A DNA stretch of 64,000 nucleotides. Source: JAAELZ01 sp965237485. Lineage in GTDB: Bacteria > Pseudomonadota > Gammaproteobacteria > Arenicellales > Poriferihabitantaceae. The notes beneath the pieces are model-generated. The model had not been told where the DNA came from. It worked only from the letters and a program-made list of their open reading frames with translations, and ran no database searches. Where the stretch lies: NCBI GenBank assembly GCA_965237485.1, contig CBDEFQ010000009.1, positions 124,001 through 188,000 of the forward strand, read 5' to 3'. This document shows positions 24,960-34,195 of this stretch, piece by piece. Each line of letters opens with the position of its first letter. Within the stretch, counting starts at the first letter, position 1. The translations under genes were made by a program, and so were the position numbers.

Positions 24960-25193
24960 CTAAGCCCATCTAAACAAACCAATAACAGCGGATACGGCAT
25001 AGAAGAACTGTAAGCTAAGGAAAGCCCAACGTCGGTCAATTACCGCCCAAGCCGCGAACAAGCCAGTAGAAATTAGAAGAAGGAGAAACCCCAGCAATTC
25101 GTTTCCCGTATTTGAAGCAATCAGCAAGGCATACACTATTGCTAAAGACGAGCCGGCGACCTCAAATACTGTTGTTAGTTTGTTTTTTTTCAT
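24960..25193 (-). CDS. Small integral membrane protein, CBU_0592-like
   Basis: 77 residues with three hydrophobic segments (SSLAIVYALLIASN, LLGFLLLLISTGLFAAWAVI, LQFFYAVSAVIGLFRW) and a short cytosolic MKKNKLT start. Small proteins with this spacing of membrane helices occur widely as uncharacterised inner-membrane proteins. The ATG follows immediately after the stop of the truncated GDPD-like gene (TAA-ATG, no gap), so it was the downstream gene of that operon. That promoter has now been separated by IS21. Function unknown. Confidence 0.6.
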   Translation of the reverse strand: MKKNKLTTVFEVAGSSLAIVYALLIASNTGNELLGFLLLLISTGLFAAWAVIDRRWAFLSLQFFYAVSAVIGLFRWA

Positions 25194-25278
25194 TAAATTG
25201 ATTCAGCCATTTCCATCAATGTAGAGAACGTAAAATCGACGTCGGGCCGATTTGTTACAACTGCAGTTGCCCCCAGTT
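25194..25278 (-). pseudogene. C-terminal remnant of a glycerophosphodiester phosphodiesterase-like gene
   Basis: The last 27 codons remain: KLGATAVVTNRPDVDF, then a short tail TFSTLMEMAESI and stop. The VVTNRPD motif is the usual end of the GDPD TIM barrel (compare GVDGIITNRPD). Everything upstream is replaced by the left end of IS21 at 25279. No matching N-terminal part appears beyond the IS, so the rest was deleted. Confidence 0.6.
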
Positions 25279-25394
25279 TGTTGAACAGCGTGCAAAAATG
25301 AACAGTTTCGTGGGTGATCAGCGTACAAAACTGAACACCTTTATTGTTAACTGTCTCGGAGCCATTAATCCGAGGAAACTGTCAGGTGATTTGT

Positions 25395-26894
25395 ATGCCT
25401 ATATGTACCAAGATACGACGTTTGTGTTTAGTAGAAGGTCGCAAAGTAAGCGAGGTGTCGCGTGAATTCAATTTATCACGCACCACTATTTATAAATATT
25501 TAAACAACGCGCCAAGCGAACCTGAATATCAGCGGTCGGTGCCAATAGTCTGTCCGAAGCTGGATAAGTTCAAACCTCAGTTGATCAATTTGCTTGAAGT
25601 GGACGCAGCTCGCTCAGTGCGAGAAAGACGTAATGCAGTTCAACTGTATGAAGAGATTGAGTTGCAAGGGTATCGAGGGGCTTATGACAGCGTTCAACGG
25701 TTTGTCAAAGCGTGGAAGGATCACTCGCGGTCATGTATTAAACAAGCATTTGTGCCATTGGTTTTTGCACCAGGTGAAGTCTGTCAGTTTGATTGGTCAC
25801 ATGAACAAGTCATTCTGGGTGGGTTTGGTGTCAAGATCAAACTAGCCCACTTTCGTTTATGTCATTCGCGTAAATCATATCTTAGGGCCTATCCCAGAGA
25901 AACACAGGAGAGGGTGTTTGATGCACATATTCGGGCGTTTGATTTCTTTGAGGGCTTACCTCAGAAGATGATATACGATCACCCTAAGACCATAGTCAGT
26001 GCATTGTTTAAGGGTAAGCGGCGTGAGTTTAATCGCCGCTTTCTAAGCCGGATGAATCATTATCTGATTGAACCGATTGCCTGTACACCGGCAGCGGGTT
26101 GGGAGAAAGGCCAGGTTGAACGTCAGGTCGGTGTTATGCGCCAAAGGCTGTTTGTTCCACGGGTGCGCTTTGCTGATTTAGATGAATTAAACCAATGGCT
26201 GGAGCAACGTTGTGCTCGACTTGGTGAACGCCCACACCCGACTGACAAATCAAGACTAATTGATGAAGTGTTTGCCGAGGAGCAGCCGAGCTTACGTCCC
26301 GCGATGGTAGCCTTTGATGGATATTATGAGCGTTTGGCGCGTGTGCATAAAACCGGTGTGGTGCACTACGACCGCAATCAATACTCCGTACCCTGTCGGT
26401 ATGTTGGCCAAGCTGTTTCTGTTAGAGCCTATGCAGATAGGATTAAAGTCGTGGTTGACGATGTGGAAGTGACTTCACATGCTCGCTGTTTCGGTCGTCA
26501 TCAAATGATCTTTGATCCTTGGCATTATCTGCCCGTACTGGAGATTAAACCTGGCGCATTACGCAATGGCGCACCGTTTGTTGATTGGGATTTACCCAAG
26601 GCGCTGCTAACACTCAAAAAACAGTACCTCAAACGTGATGGCGGTGACCGAGAGTTTGTACCATTGTTACTATTGATTCACCAGCATGGCTTGGAAACAG
26701 TCACGGTGGCCTGTGAGCGGGCATTAGATGCCAATACGACTCAGCTATCAGTCATTACCAATTTGGTGCATCGGTTAACGGAACCTGATTCGGCCCAAGT
26801 GATGACAATTACCAATGCGCCTGTATTAGCTGTCCCCTCGGCAGCGAACGTGACCCGCTATGACCCGCTGTGCGCGGAGGTGAGCCATGCTTGA
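25395..26894 (+). CDS. istA: IS21 transposase IstA
   Basis: 499 residues from ATG 25395 (MPICTKIRRLCLVEGRKVSE; a longer frame starts at 25344 but this start matches the family). An N-terminal HTH (EVSREFNLSRTTIYKYL) is followed by the rve integrase core: Asp in GEVCQFDWSHEQV, Asp in PQKMIYDHPKTIV, and Glu in GWEKGQVERQVG. The C-terminal beta-rich Mu-type domain (NQYSVPCRYVG) is intact. istB, its required ATPase partner, starts 8 bp before the istA stop but is frameshifted, so transposition probably fails. Confidence 0.9.
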   Translation: MPICTKIRRLCLVEGRKVSEVSREFNLSRTTIYKYLNNAPSEPEYQRSVPIVCPKLDKFKPQLINLLEVDAARSVRERRNAVQLYEEIELQGYRGAYDSVQRFVKAWKDHSRSCIKQAFVPLVFAPGEVCQFDWSHEQVILGGFGVKIKLAHFRLCHSRKSYLRAYPRETQERVFDAHIRAFDFFEGLPQKMIYDHPKTIVSALFKGKRREFNRRFLSRMNHYLIEPIACTPAAGWEKGQVERQVGVMRQRLFVPRVRFADLDELNQWLEQRCARLGERPHPTDKSRLIDEVFAEEQPSLRPAMVAFDGYYERLARVHKTGVVHYDRNQYSVPCRYVGQAVSVRAYADRIKVVVDDVEVTSHARCFGRHQMIFDPWHYLPVLEIKPGALRNGAPFVDWDLPKALLTLKKQYLKRDGGDREFVPLLLLIHQHGLETVTVACERALDANTTQLSVITNLVHRLTEPDSAQVMTITNAPVLAVPSAANVTRYDPLCAEVSHA

Positions 26895-27619
26895 ACTTGT
26901 TGATGATCTTAAAAAGCCCTTAAACTACACGGTATGGCACCATGCTTACCTGAGTTGATAGATTCGCCTCGTTCTAAAGTAACGTTGCAATCTGGGTTAA
27001 TTAAATTGATGGATGCCGAGCGAACGGACCGAGAAGTGAGGTGGCTAAATTCCCTCATCACCGTGATTTACAGCAATTTGACTTTACCCAGAGCGAAGTT
27101 GAACCAGCGCTCATCGAGGATTTGTCTCAGGCTGACTATATGGACAGAGCCCATAACCTCATCTTTGTCGGTGGCACTGGAACAGGCAAAACCCATTTAG
27201 CTACGGCCTTAGGCATTAAAGCCATTCATTCAGGTCATCGGGTTCGGTTTTACAATGTGGTGGACCTGGTTAATCTGCTGATCAAAGAACAGCAGGATGA
27301 GAAGCAGGGGCGGCTAGCACGAATTATGCAACCGTTAGATGCGGTGATATTCGATGAGCTGGGATATTTACCCTTCCCCGCATCGGGTGGCGCACTATTA
27401 TTCCACCTGATCAGCAAGCTATACGAGAAAACCTCCATCGTGTTTACCACCAAGCTTAATGTCAGTGAATGGGTGCAGGTATTTGGCGACGAGAAAATGA
27501 CCACGGCTTTGCTCGACAGAGTGACTCATCATTGCTCAATTATTGAAACGGGTAACGACTCATATCGATTCAAGCAGTCTAGTGCTAAAGCAAAGCTCAA
27601 GACTGTCACTAAAAAATAA
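26887..27619 (+). pseudogene. istB: IS21 helper ATPase IstB, two frameshifts
   Basis: The start MLELVDDLKK is in one frame. After the AAAAAG at ~26915 the family sequence (ALKLHGMAPCLPELIDSP, then LMDAERTDREVR) continues in the -1 frame. Near 27037 it shifts again to AKFPHHRDLQQFDF with several residues missing compared with relatives. The AAA+ core is intact: Walker A FVGGTGTGKTHLATALG, Walker B VIFDELGYLPF. The first break could be translational slippage, but the second with a small deletion points to a pseudogene. Confidence 0.75.
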
Positions 27620-27704
27620 CATCGCAAGAAAGCAGGATTGATTCATCAACTCAAGTTTCGCTACGCTTCACTTGAGTTGATGATAAAGAAATATTATTGT
27701 ATTT

Positions 27705-28979
27705 CACTGCTGTCCCGTTAACACTAAAGAAACAGGCCTGATTTTCTCTCAATTTGATAAAATACGTTTAGCGATAAACCGTTGAATCAAATAGGAAAAT
27801 CAGACCATGTCACATTGTAATACCGTTCTAAATCAAATACTCAAAATTGTTCCGAGACATGAATTCGAGGCACTCGCAATTCAACATCATTCGGGGCGTT
27901 CATTCCGCAGAGCGTCTCGTTGGTCACAGTTCGTGAGCCTGACTATAGCTCAATTGACTGGCCGTCATAGCTTGCGTGATATTGTTGATAATGTCAGCAC
28001 TCAATCACACCGCTTGTATCATCTTGGTAGTGCCGTGTTAACGCGGTCCAATCTTTCACGCATCAATTGAGAACAAGCCTTCGAGCCTTTATGAAGCGCT
28101 ATTCTCTCAATTACTCAAGCGCTGTCAGAGCAAAACGCCAGGGCATAACTTTCGTTTCAAGAATCCCCTGTATTCGCTGGACTCATCTACCATTGATCTG
28201 TGCTTATCGGTTTTCCCATGGGCAGACTTTCGATCAACTAAAGGGGCAATCAAACTGCATGTAGGCCTGAATCATGATGGTTACTTACCTGAGTTTGTTA
28301 ATATCACCGAGGGTAAATGTGCTGATGTTACTGCAGGCAGGAAAGTAGCTTTCCCGAAAGGCAGCATTGTAGTTATTGACCGTGGATACAACGACTATGC
28401 TTGGTATAAGAAATTGAATGACAAGGGAATATACTTTGTCACACGATTAAAGAAGAATGCTGCATACCGCGTTATCAAGCGACATAGTGTACGCAAGGGA
28501 ACGGGACTTAGCAGTGATCAAACGATTGAATTCACGGGGGTCAAAGCAGCAAAGGAGTGTTCGATTCGATTACGCCGTATTGGTTATCGCGATGCCACTA
28601 CAGGCAAGCATTATGTGTTTTTAACCAACCACTTTAAGCTCAGTGCTCAAACTATCGCCGATATTTATAAAGCCAGATGGCAGGTGGAATTATTCTTCAA
28701 GTGGATCAAGCAGAACTTAAAGGTGAAGTCATTTATCGGCACCAGCAAGAACGCAGTATTGACCCAAATATGGATTGCGTTATGTATTTACCTAATACTG
28801 ATGTTCATCAAATTGCAGTCGAAGGCGGGCAAAACGATGCAACAAATATTGAGGGTATTGCAGCTTAATTTGTTTGAAAAACGTGATTTAATGGCACTGT
28901 TGCGAGGGGACCCGATGCATCACCCAAACCTTAACCCTAATCAATTTTCGTTGCTGTGAAAGTTAACGGGACAGCAGTG
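27705..28979 (+). mobile_element. IS4-family element nested in IS21
   Basis: A 1275-bp element with perfect 18-bp terminal inverted repeats (CACTGCTGTCCCGTTAAC). It is flanked by the direct repeat ATTGTATTT, a 9-bp target duplication at 27696-27704 and 28980-28988. It inserted into the right part of the IS21 after that element was in place. Confidence 0.9.
27807..28959 (+). pseudogene. IS4-family transposase with one frameshift
   Basis: The N-terminal part (MSHCNTVLNQILKIVPRHEF to LTRSNLSRIN) ends at a TGA at 28068. One extra T near 28067 explains this, because the next frame continues as NENKPSSLYEALFSQLL to the end. The DDE core in the second part is complete: YSLDSSTIDL, IVVIDRGYNDY, and YKARWQVELFFKWIKQN (YREK-like motif with Glu). 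Apart from this single-base change the gene looks recent. Confidence 0.85.
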
Positions 28980-29041
28980 ATTGTATTTAATTGTTCAGTT
29001 TTACTCGCTGACAGGTGTCCAGTTTTAAACGCTGATTGACA

Positions 29042-29406
29042 TTCAAGCAGCTATCAGCGCCGTACACGCACACTCAAGTAGCCATAAAGAGACTGATTGG
29101 GAGCAAATCTATTTACTCTATCAAAAGCTAAGCCAATACGACTACTCTCCCGTTGTTTTGCTCAACGCCGCGGTAGCGCTATCATTTGCAAACAATGCGC
29201 AGGCAGGGCTTGAGGCAATGAACAATATTCAGCAGGCGCAGTTACTAGAAACCTATCAGCCTTGGCACGCCGCTAAAGCGGATATGCTCACACGGGCAGG
29301 AAAACTGCAACAGGCAAAGCGAAGTTACCAGCGCGCGATTGAACTAACCGAAAATGAAGCAGACTTGGCTTTCTTACGCGAGCAACATGCTAAGTTATTG
29401 AATTAA
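29042..29406 (+). pseudogene. C-terminal fragment of an ECF-type sigma factor (DUF6596 class)
   Basis: The open frame from the IS21 right end reads IQAAISAVHAHSSSHKETDW, then EQIYLLYQKLSQYDYSPVVLLNAAVALSFA. It ends in a TPR-like tail (AGKLQQAKRSYQRAIELTENEADLAFL). This matches the C-terminal domain of the large ECF-like sigma factors annotated YlaC/DUF6596. The DNA-binding sigma2 and sigma4 regions are missing. The stop overlaps the convergent lipoprotein gene by 4 bp. Confidence 0.65.
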
Positions 29407-29723
29407 AGCTGAGAAATTAAGCCTTCACTTACCGCTCTTGCGGCTTGCTCCCATGTAGAGCGCAACACGCTGGGTTGTACGAAAAAATCGTCTAAATATT
29501 GCCTCGCCACAGGATTGTTTTTAATCGACAGACGCAGATCATAGTAAGTTACCTTTTGCGGTATCGTCACTTCAGTGTTCATTGTTACATTTTCAATCGT
29601 GCTTTCATCTGACAATGCAATAGGCTTGAAAGAGCTGCATGCTGTAAGTGAAAACATAAAACAAAGTAGTGCGACAGCCCTAACTACTTTGTGCGGTTGG
29701 GTTGCATACCCTGGGCTACTCAT
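29403..29723 (-). CDS. Hypothetical lipoprotein
   Basis: 106 residues. A basic N-terminus and hydrophobic segment (VVRAVALLCFMFS) end in the lipobox LTAC, predicting a lipid-anchored envelope protein of about 75 residues after cleavage. The mature region has no domain I recognise. It lies 4 bp from the PHP phosphatase remnant and may be co-transcribed with it. Confidence 0.6.
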   Translation of the reverse strand: MSSPGYATQPHKVVRAVALLCFMFSLTACSSFKPIALSDESTIENVTMNTEVTIPQKVTYYDLRLSIKNNPVARQYLDDFFVQPSVLRSTWEQAARAVSEGLISQL

Positions 29724-29726
29724 TAA

Positions 29727-30498
29727 CTACGCTAGTGAGGGCGGTAATAGTTGAAAATTATCTAACTCCCATACAGGCGATACACCGCGAGGAAGTTTCG
29801 CCAACCTCCCTAGCTGAATCCATTGCTTTTCGGGGCCATGGTAATCAGAGCCAATGGACGCTGCGAAGTTAAAGTCTTTAGCGTGTGCAGCCATCGTTAT
29901 GGCCTCCTGCGCACTGTGACTACCTGAAACCACCTCGATAGCCTGGCCCCCTGCATCTTTGAAATCTTGAAACAATCGCCGCAGCTTAGTACGCGTTAGC
30001 TTATAGCGCGCGGGGTGTGCAATCACCGCGACACCGCCGGCGCTCAAGATTGATTCAACTCCAACTTTCAATTCAACCCACCCTCCAGCCACGTAACCCG
30101 GCTTACCCGGCACCAGAAAGCGTTTGAAAACTTGTTTGAAATTTTTTGCATGCCCTTGTTCAACTAAAAATTGTGCAAAATGACTGCGGCTAAGTAAGTT
30201 GGACTTCGCGAAATGCCAGCACTTGGTTAACCAAAGCCTGTAAATTTTTATTATCAGGGTCTACACCTAAGCCGACAATATGTAAGGTATGACTAAACCA
30301 AGTAACGGAAAGTTCAATGCCGTTAATCAACTCGATGCCTTCTTGAGCCGCTTGTTGTCGTGCCTCACTTAAGCCAGACAAGCAATCGTGGTCAGTTAAA
30401 GCTAGCGTATGAATTCCGGCGGACGCGGCTTGGCGCACTAAGTCAGTAGGGCTTAGCGTTCCATCTGAATAGGTAGAATGGGTGTGTAGGTCGATCAT
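29727..30498 (-). pseudogene. PHP-domain 3',5'-nucleoside bisphosphate phosphatase (YciV/RNase AM type), broken
   Basis: The first half has the PHP metal motifs MIDLHTHSTYSDG, ALTDHDC and GIELSV, and stops at AFREVQLT (30190). The second half continues in another frame as LSRSHFAQFLVEQGHAKNFK, then QVFKRFLVPGKPGYV, and retains VIAHPARY and SIGSDYHGP. Total coding length (~257 codons) is 20-35 short of the usual ~280-293. The lost region lies between AFRE and LSRSHF, so an internal deletion caused the frameshift. The native enzyme degrades short RNA and pAp-like nucleotides. Confidence 0.8.
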
Positions 30499-30540
30499 AT
30501 AGACCGCCGGGAAATTTCATCTTGAGGATGTATTAGAACC

Positions 30541-30822
30541 TTAAGTCGGAAGAATTTCATTCAAGCCGAGAATATCAATCATCTGCTTGGCTTGCATTGG
30601 AATATTACGCAAGGCGAGAGCGCCCCCTGCTTGGTGTTGACGATTTGACCATAAAACCAGAAGTGCAAGGCCAGCGCTATCAATACGCTCTAAATTGCTC
30701 AAATCCAGAGCGACAGCCGAATTGTTTGAACTAGGCAACCGATTATAAACATGGTTGCTACTTTGATTATCAAGGCGGCCGCTAAGTGTGTAGCCCTCTG
30801 CATTGGGGGTTAATTCAGCCAT
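30541..30822 (-). CDS. mlaB: MlaB, STAS-domain subunit of the phospholipid transporter
   Basis: 93 residues forming a STAS domain with the core ALDLSNLERIDSAGLALLVLW. In MlaFEDB complexes it binds and stabilises the ATPase MlaF. It is last in the mlaFEDCB operon, 12 bp after mlaC. Confidence 0.85.
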   Translation of the reverse strand: MAELTPNAEGYTLSGRLDNQSSNHVYNRLPSSNNSAVALDLSNLERIDSAGLALLVLWSNRQHQAGGALALRNIPMQAKQMIDILGLNEILPT

Positions 30823-30834
30823 GAATACTCAGGC

Positions 30835-31458
30835 TTAACTACTGGTGACCTTCGCTTCTATCGACGCGATTAACGAATCTAGTCCCTTTGAGCGAATGAT
30901 TTGATTGTAAGAAGTACGATAAGTGGTCACCAATGAAACGCCGGCTACGCCAATGTTATATATGCGCCAAACTTGCGCATCATCCTGATATACAGAGAAT
31001 GTCAATGGTAGAGGCTCTGAACCGTCACCCAAATCCCCCTTTGCACTCACAATAGCGCGTTTTTTCTCTTTACCTTTATATTCGGTACCCGCAAAAAGGA
31101 TGTTTTCCTTACCGGTATATTTGAACATCGCCGAGGAATAAGTCCGGATTAACAGCTTTTTAAAGGCCGCAGTAAAACCCATTTTTTGTTCGTAGGTGGC
31201 TTTTTTCCAGTTTTTTCCCAGCACTAAGCGAGACATTTTGGCAAAATCCCAATTTTTATCGACCACACGCTCAGCTAAGGCGTATAACTTTTGCTTGTCT
31301 GAGGCTAACTCATTGCGCTGCGCGCCAAACTCTGCGATCAACTCATCAATTGACGCTCGCAGCACTTCTTCGGGCATTGCTTGTGCATGGATACTACTGC
31401 TGATTAAAAGACTAAAGGCCAATACAAAACTGGCCACAAAGGTTTTAATGTTTTTCAT
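30835..31458 (-). CDS. mlaC: MlaC, periplasmic phospholipid-binding protein
   Basis: 207 residues with a signal peptide (MKNIKTFVASFVLAFSLLIS...IHAQA). The mature domain shows FAKMSRLVLGKNWKKATYEQ and the typical VYQDDAQVWRIYNIGVAGVSLV near the end. It shuttles phospholipids between the outer-membrane lipoprotein MlaA and the inner-membrane complex. mlaA is not in the window. The start overlaps the mlaD stop by 1 bp. Confidence 0.93.
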   Translation of the reverse strand: MKNIKTFVASFVLAFSLLISSSIHAQAMPEEVLRASIDELIAEFGAQRNELASDKQKLYALAERVVDKNWDFAKMSRLVLGKNWKKATYEQKMGFTAAFKKLLIRTYSSAMFKYTGKENILFAGTEYKGKEKKRAIVSAKGDLGDGSEPLPLTFSVYQDDAQVWRIYNIGVAGVSLVTTYRTSYNQIIRSKGLDSLIASIEAKVTSS

Positions 31459-31922
31459 TACTCACCCCCTTTTTCCGCTGTGTTAAACATGAATTTCCCA
31501 ATTAAATTTTCAAGTTGAATCGTTGATTGCGTAAGCTCGATCTCATCGCCATCACCCAGAACATCATCTTCTCCGCCCGGCTCTAGGCCCACAAATTGCG
31601 CGCCTAATAGGCCAGAAGTGAGTACCGCCGCCGAAGTATCTGTTGGCAATGTGTTGTAATCACCTTGTATGGCCATCGTCACTTTTGCTGAAAAGTCATC
31701 TGTATCTAAATCAATTGAAGTTACGCGCCCTATTTTTACACCACCAATAGCGACTGGTGCCTTAACGTTAAGGCCACCTATATTCTCAAAACTTGCGGTT
31801 ATTTTATATTGGGCACTCCCATTATCCGGAACCGAACCAACTTTCGTTGCCAACACCACTAACGCGGCAATGCCCGCCAATATAAATAAACCCACAAAAA
31901 ACTCTAAACCTTTTGATTGCAT
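31458..31922 (-). CDS. mlaD: MlaD, MCE-domain substrate-binding subunit
   Basis: 154 residues: one N-terminal transmembrane helix (FFVGLFILAGIAALVVLATKVG) and an MCE domain (ITASFENIGGLNVKAPVAIGGVKIGRV). In homologues it forms a periplasmic hexameric ring. The C-terminus carries the hydrophobic LENLIGKFMFN segment. Overlaps mlaE and mlaC by single bases. Confidence 0.94.
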   Translation of the reverse strand: MQSKGLEFFVGLFILAGIAALVVLATKVGSVPDNGSAQYKITASFENIGGLNVKAPVAIGGVKIGRVTSIDLDTDDFSAKVTMAIQGDYNTLPTDTSAAVLTSGLLGAQFVGLEPGGEDDVLGDGDEIELTQSTIQLENLIGKFMFNTAEKGGE

Positions 31923-32707
31923 TAGATGCCTCCGAACATTATTGCGGTTAAAACATAGTCCAGTGCCAAAATACTAAGCGAAGCTGTCACCACCGTACGG
32001 GTGGTTGCCAAACTCACACCTGTAGACGTGGGCTCTGCGCTATAGCCTTCGAATAACGCAATCCACGTTACCACCAAACCAAAAATTAAACTTTTGATAA
32101 TGCCGTTAAGCACATCGTAATAAAAATCGACTCCATTTTGCATGATCGACATGAACACACCAGAATCAACACCAAACTGCCCTACCGCGACAATGTAACT
32201 ACCTAAAACCCCCACTGCGCTGAACATGGCTGCAAGCAAGGGCAAAGAAATAAGCCCAGCCCAAAATCGAGGCGCGATGACCCGCTCATAGGGATCTACC
32301 GCCATCATCTCCATGGCTGACAATTGCTCTGTTGCTTTCATTAAGCCAATTTCAGCGGTCAGTGCAGAGCCGGCCCGACCAGCGAACAGTAAGCCTGCCA
32401 CAACTGGGCCTAACTCACGTACTAAGGTCAGCGCTACGCCCAAACCTAAACTTGATTCTGCGGCATAACGAGATAGTTGATAATAGCCTTGTAAACCCAG
32501 CACCATGCCAACAAAAAAGCCCGCGATCACAACGATAAGCACCGACAACACACCCACATTATATATCTGCTGAACGATTAAACGCGGGCGGCGTAATACT
32601 TTGGCCATGCCACCAAATGACCACCATAAAAACAGCCCTGCACGGCCTAGTTTATTGATCAAGCGTAAGGCTGACGCACCCAAACCTTGTATCGTGCCGA
32701 CTATCAT
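31922..32707 (-). CDS. mlaE: MlaE, phospholipid ABC transporter permease
   Basis: 261 residues with several transmembrane helices. Diagnostic segments are GMVLGLQGYYQLSRYAAESSLG, LGPVVAGLLFAGRAGSALTAEIGLMKATEQLSAMEMMAVDP and an EGY motif (ALFEGYSAEPT). It forms the membrane channel of MlaFEDB. Start overlaps the mlaF stop by 4 bp. Confidence 0.95.
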   Translation of the reverse strand: MIVGTIQGLGASALRLINKLGRAGLFLWWSFGGMAKVLRRPRLIVQQIYNVGVLSVLIVVIAGFFVGMVLGLQGYYQLSRYAAESSLGLGVALTLVRELGPVVAGLLFAGRAGSALTAEIGLMKATEQLSAMEMMAVDPYERVIAPRFWAGLISLPLLAAMFSAVGVLGSYIVAVGQFGVDSGVFMSIMQNGVDFYYDVLNGIIKSLIFGLVVTWIALFEGYSAEPTSTGVSLATTRTVVTASLSILALDYVLTAIMFGGI

Positions 32708-33522
32708 AGATCGGCGCGCAAATCCTGAGCGTACTCCCCAGCAGGATAACGGTAGGGTACTGGCCCGTCTGGCATACCGCCAATAAACTGTTGCACCATC
32801 GGCTCGTCACTCTGGCGAATTTGATCCGCGGTACCATGGCCTAGAACTGAGCCATTGCCCAAAATATACGCATAATCGGCGATGCTCAACCCTTCCTCTA
32901 CATCGTGGGTGACAACTACTGATGTTAAATCTAAAGCGTCGTTAAGTTCGCGAATCAGTTTAACGATCACGCCCATCGAAATTGGGTCAAGCCCCACAAA
33001 TGGCTCATCGTACATAATCAAACTAGGGTCTAATGCAATTGCGCGAGCCAAGGCTACACGACGCGCCATGCCCCCCGACAATTCAGAAGGCATTAATTTT
33101 TCAGCGCCGCGTAAGCCAACTAACTCCAACTTCATTAGCACCACTAAACGAATAATCTCTTCGTTCAAGTTGGTTTGTTCGCGTAAGGGGTAGGCAATGT
33201 TATCGAAAGTATTTAAGTCGGTTAATAAGGCACTATTTTGAAATAGCATGCCCATCTTTCGGCGCAAACGATATAACTCTCTACCGCGGGCATTCCCTAC
33301 CGATTCTCCGTCAAACAGCATCTCACCATGTTGGGCGCGGATTCTGCCACCTATCAAGCTAAGTAAAGTAGATTTACCGCAACCACTGGGCCCCATGATC
33401 ACCGTCACTTTCCCTCGCGGAATAGTCAGCGATAAGTCATTAAAGATCAGTCGATCATCAAAACCGAAATCTATATTATTGGCAACGACGATCGGGGAAT
33501 CGTCATCTACTCTGGTGTTCAT
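32704..33522 (-). CDS. mlaF: MlaF, phospholipid ABC transporter ATPase
   Basis: 272 residues. Walker A is GPSGCGKST, the signature LSGGMARRVALARA, Walker B LIMYDEPFVGLDP, and the switch His in VVVTHDVEE. It powers retrograde phospholipid transport that keeps the outer membrane asymmetric. First gene of the operon, followed by a C-terminal extension for MlaB binding (IGGMPDGPVPYRYP). Confidence 0.95.
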   Translation of the reverse strand: MNTRVDDDSPIVVANNIDFGFDDRLIFNDLSLTIPRGKVTVIMGPSGCGKSTLLSLIGGRIRAQHGEMLFDGESVGNARGRELYRLRRKMGMLFQNSALLTDLNTFDNIAYPLREQTNLNEEIIRLVVLMKLELVGLRGAEKLMPSELSGGMARRVALARAIALDPSLIMYDEPFVGLDPISMGVIVKLIRELNDALDLTSVVVTHDVEEGLSIADYAYILGNGSVLGHGTADQIRQSDEPMVQQFIGGMPDGPVPYRYPAGEYAQDLRADL

Positions 33523-33527
33523 TTTGG

Positions 33528-33745
33528 CTATTTAAAATATCCGTGAATGGATGGTGATCGAATTGTATGTAAACATTCTGACTTATGCATGAATATATGC
33601 GCTCGGCAGGTAAAGAAATCAAGCGCGTTGAACAACAAAACCTTGCTCGTGCGCTTACTCCATCCCGTTTCCAATTGCCGTATAGCTTCGTAAGCTTCAA
33701 CTAGCGTTACCAAAACGTCTAGCTTTGCACCCCTTGGGAGTAACT
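33528..33745 (-). pseudogene. Possible HigA-type antitoxin remnant in a 670-bp gap
   Basis: The minus strand preserves KLDVLVTLVEAYEAIR, preceded after one extra base by EQVTPKG. This matches the conserved middle of HigA-like antitoxins (…EGDRLDVLVTLIEAYEA…). The XRE DNA-binding domain does not follow; the frame continues into unrelated sequence. The rest of 33746-34195 holds no gene I can support. A 71-codon minus-strand frame (33929-34144) opens MARDNYSF, like a common small gammaproteobacterial protein, but then diverges. Confidence 0.35.
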
Positions 33746-34195
33746 TGTTCAGACATCACCAACCCTCTTTACCTTGAAAAACTAAGCGGCAATCATTACC
33801 TGCTTGAATAGGCCAATTATTCATAAATAACCTCTATCAATTAGTTTAAATATTGACATTGTCGTATTGAGTGCGCGCACTAATAGAGCGAACATAGATC
33901 ACCCGATAGGTATAATAAATTCAAACCACTAAACGATACTTTTGCCAGAAATATTAAATACAACTCCACCACCTTTAAGAACGCTAGCATCTCTAAAATC
34001 ATTCTTCACATGCGCTGGACTAAAACAATCTGTTTGAAGATCAATCGATACCAAGCTAGAGTTTGGCTTTTCGCATCGTTGTATTCTGGGCTTTCTGCCC
34101 GAAACGTTTTTATTGTTAATAAAGCTATAATTATCCCTCGCCAATTATGGTCCAAAAATGGGACTTTGGTAATCGATAATTAGTGCGTGATATTT

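Larger units (their letters stand above)
25279..29041 (+). mobile_element. IS21-family element interrupted by an IS4-family element
   Basis: Ends begin TGTTGAACAGCG at 25279 and finish CGCTGATTGACA at 29041. Repeated ATGAACA / AACTGAACACC motifs inside both ends are typical multiple IS21 terminal repeats. istA and a broken istB are in order. An IS4-type element sits inside near the right end. Flanks (CCCAGTT left, TTCAAGC right) lack a target duplication, and the flanking gene remnants are unrelated, so DNA next to the element was deleted. Confidence 0.88.

Noticed and set aside
33929..34144. A real 71-residue protein gene upstream of the peptidase
   Set aside because: Only the first eight residues resemble a known small protein; the rest lacks any recognisable pattern or ribosome site.
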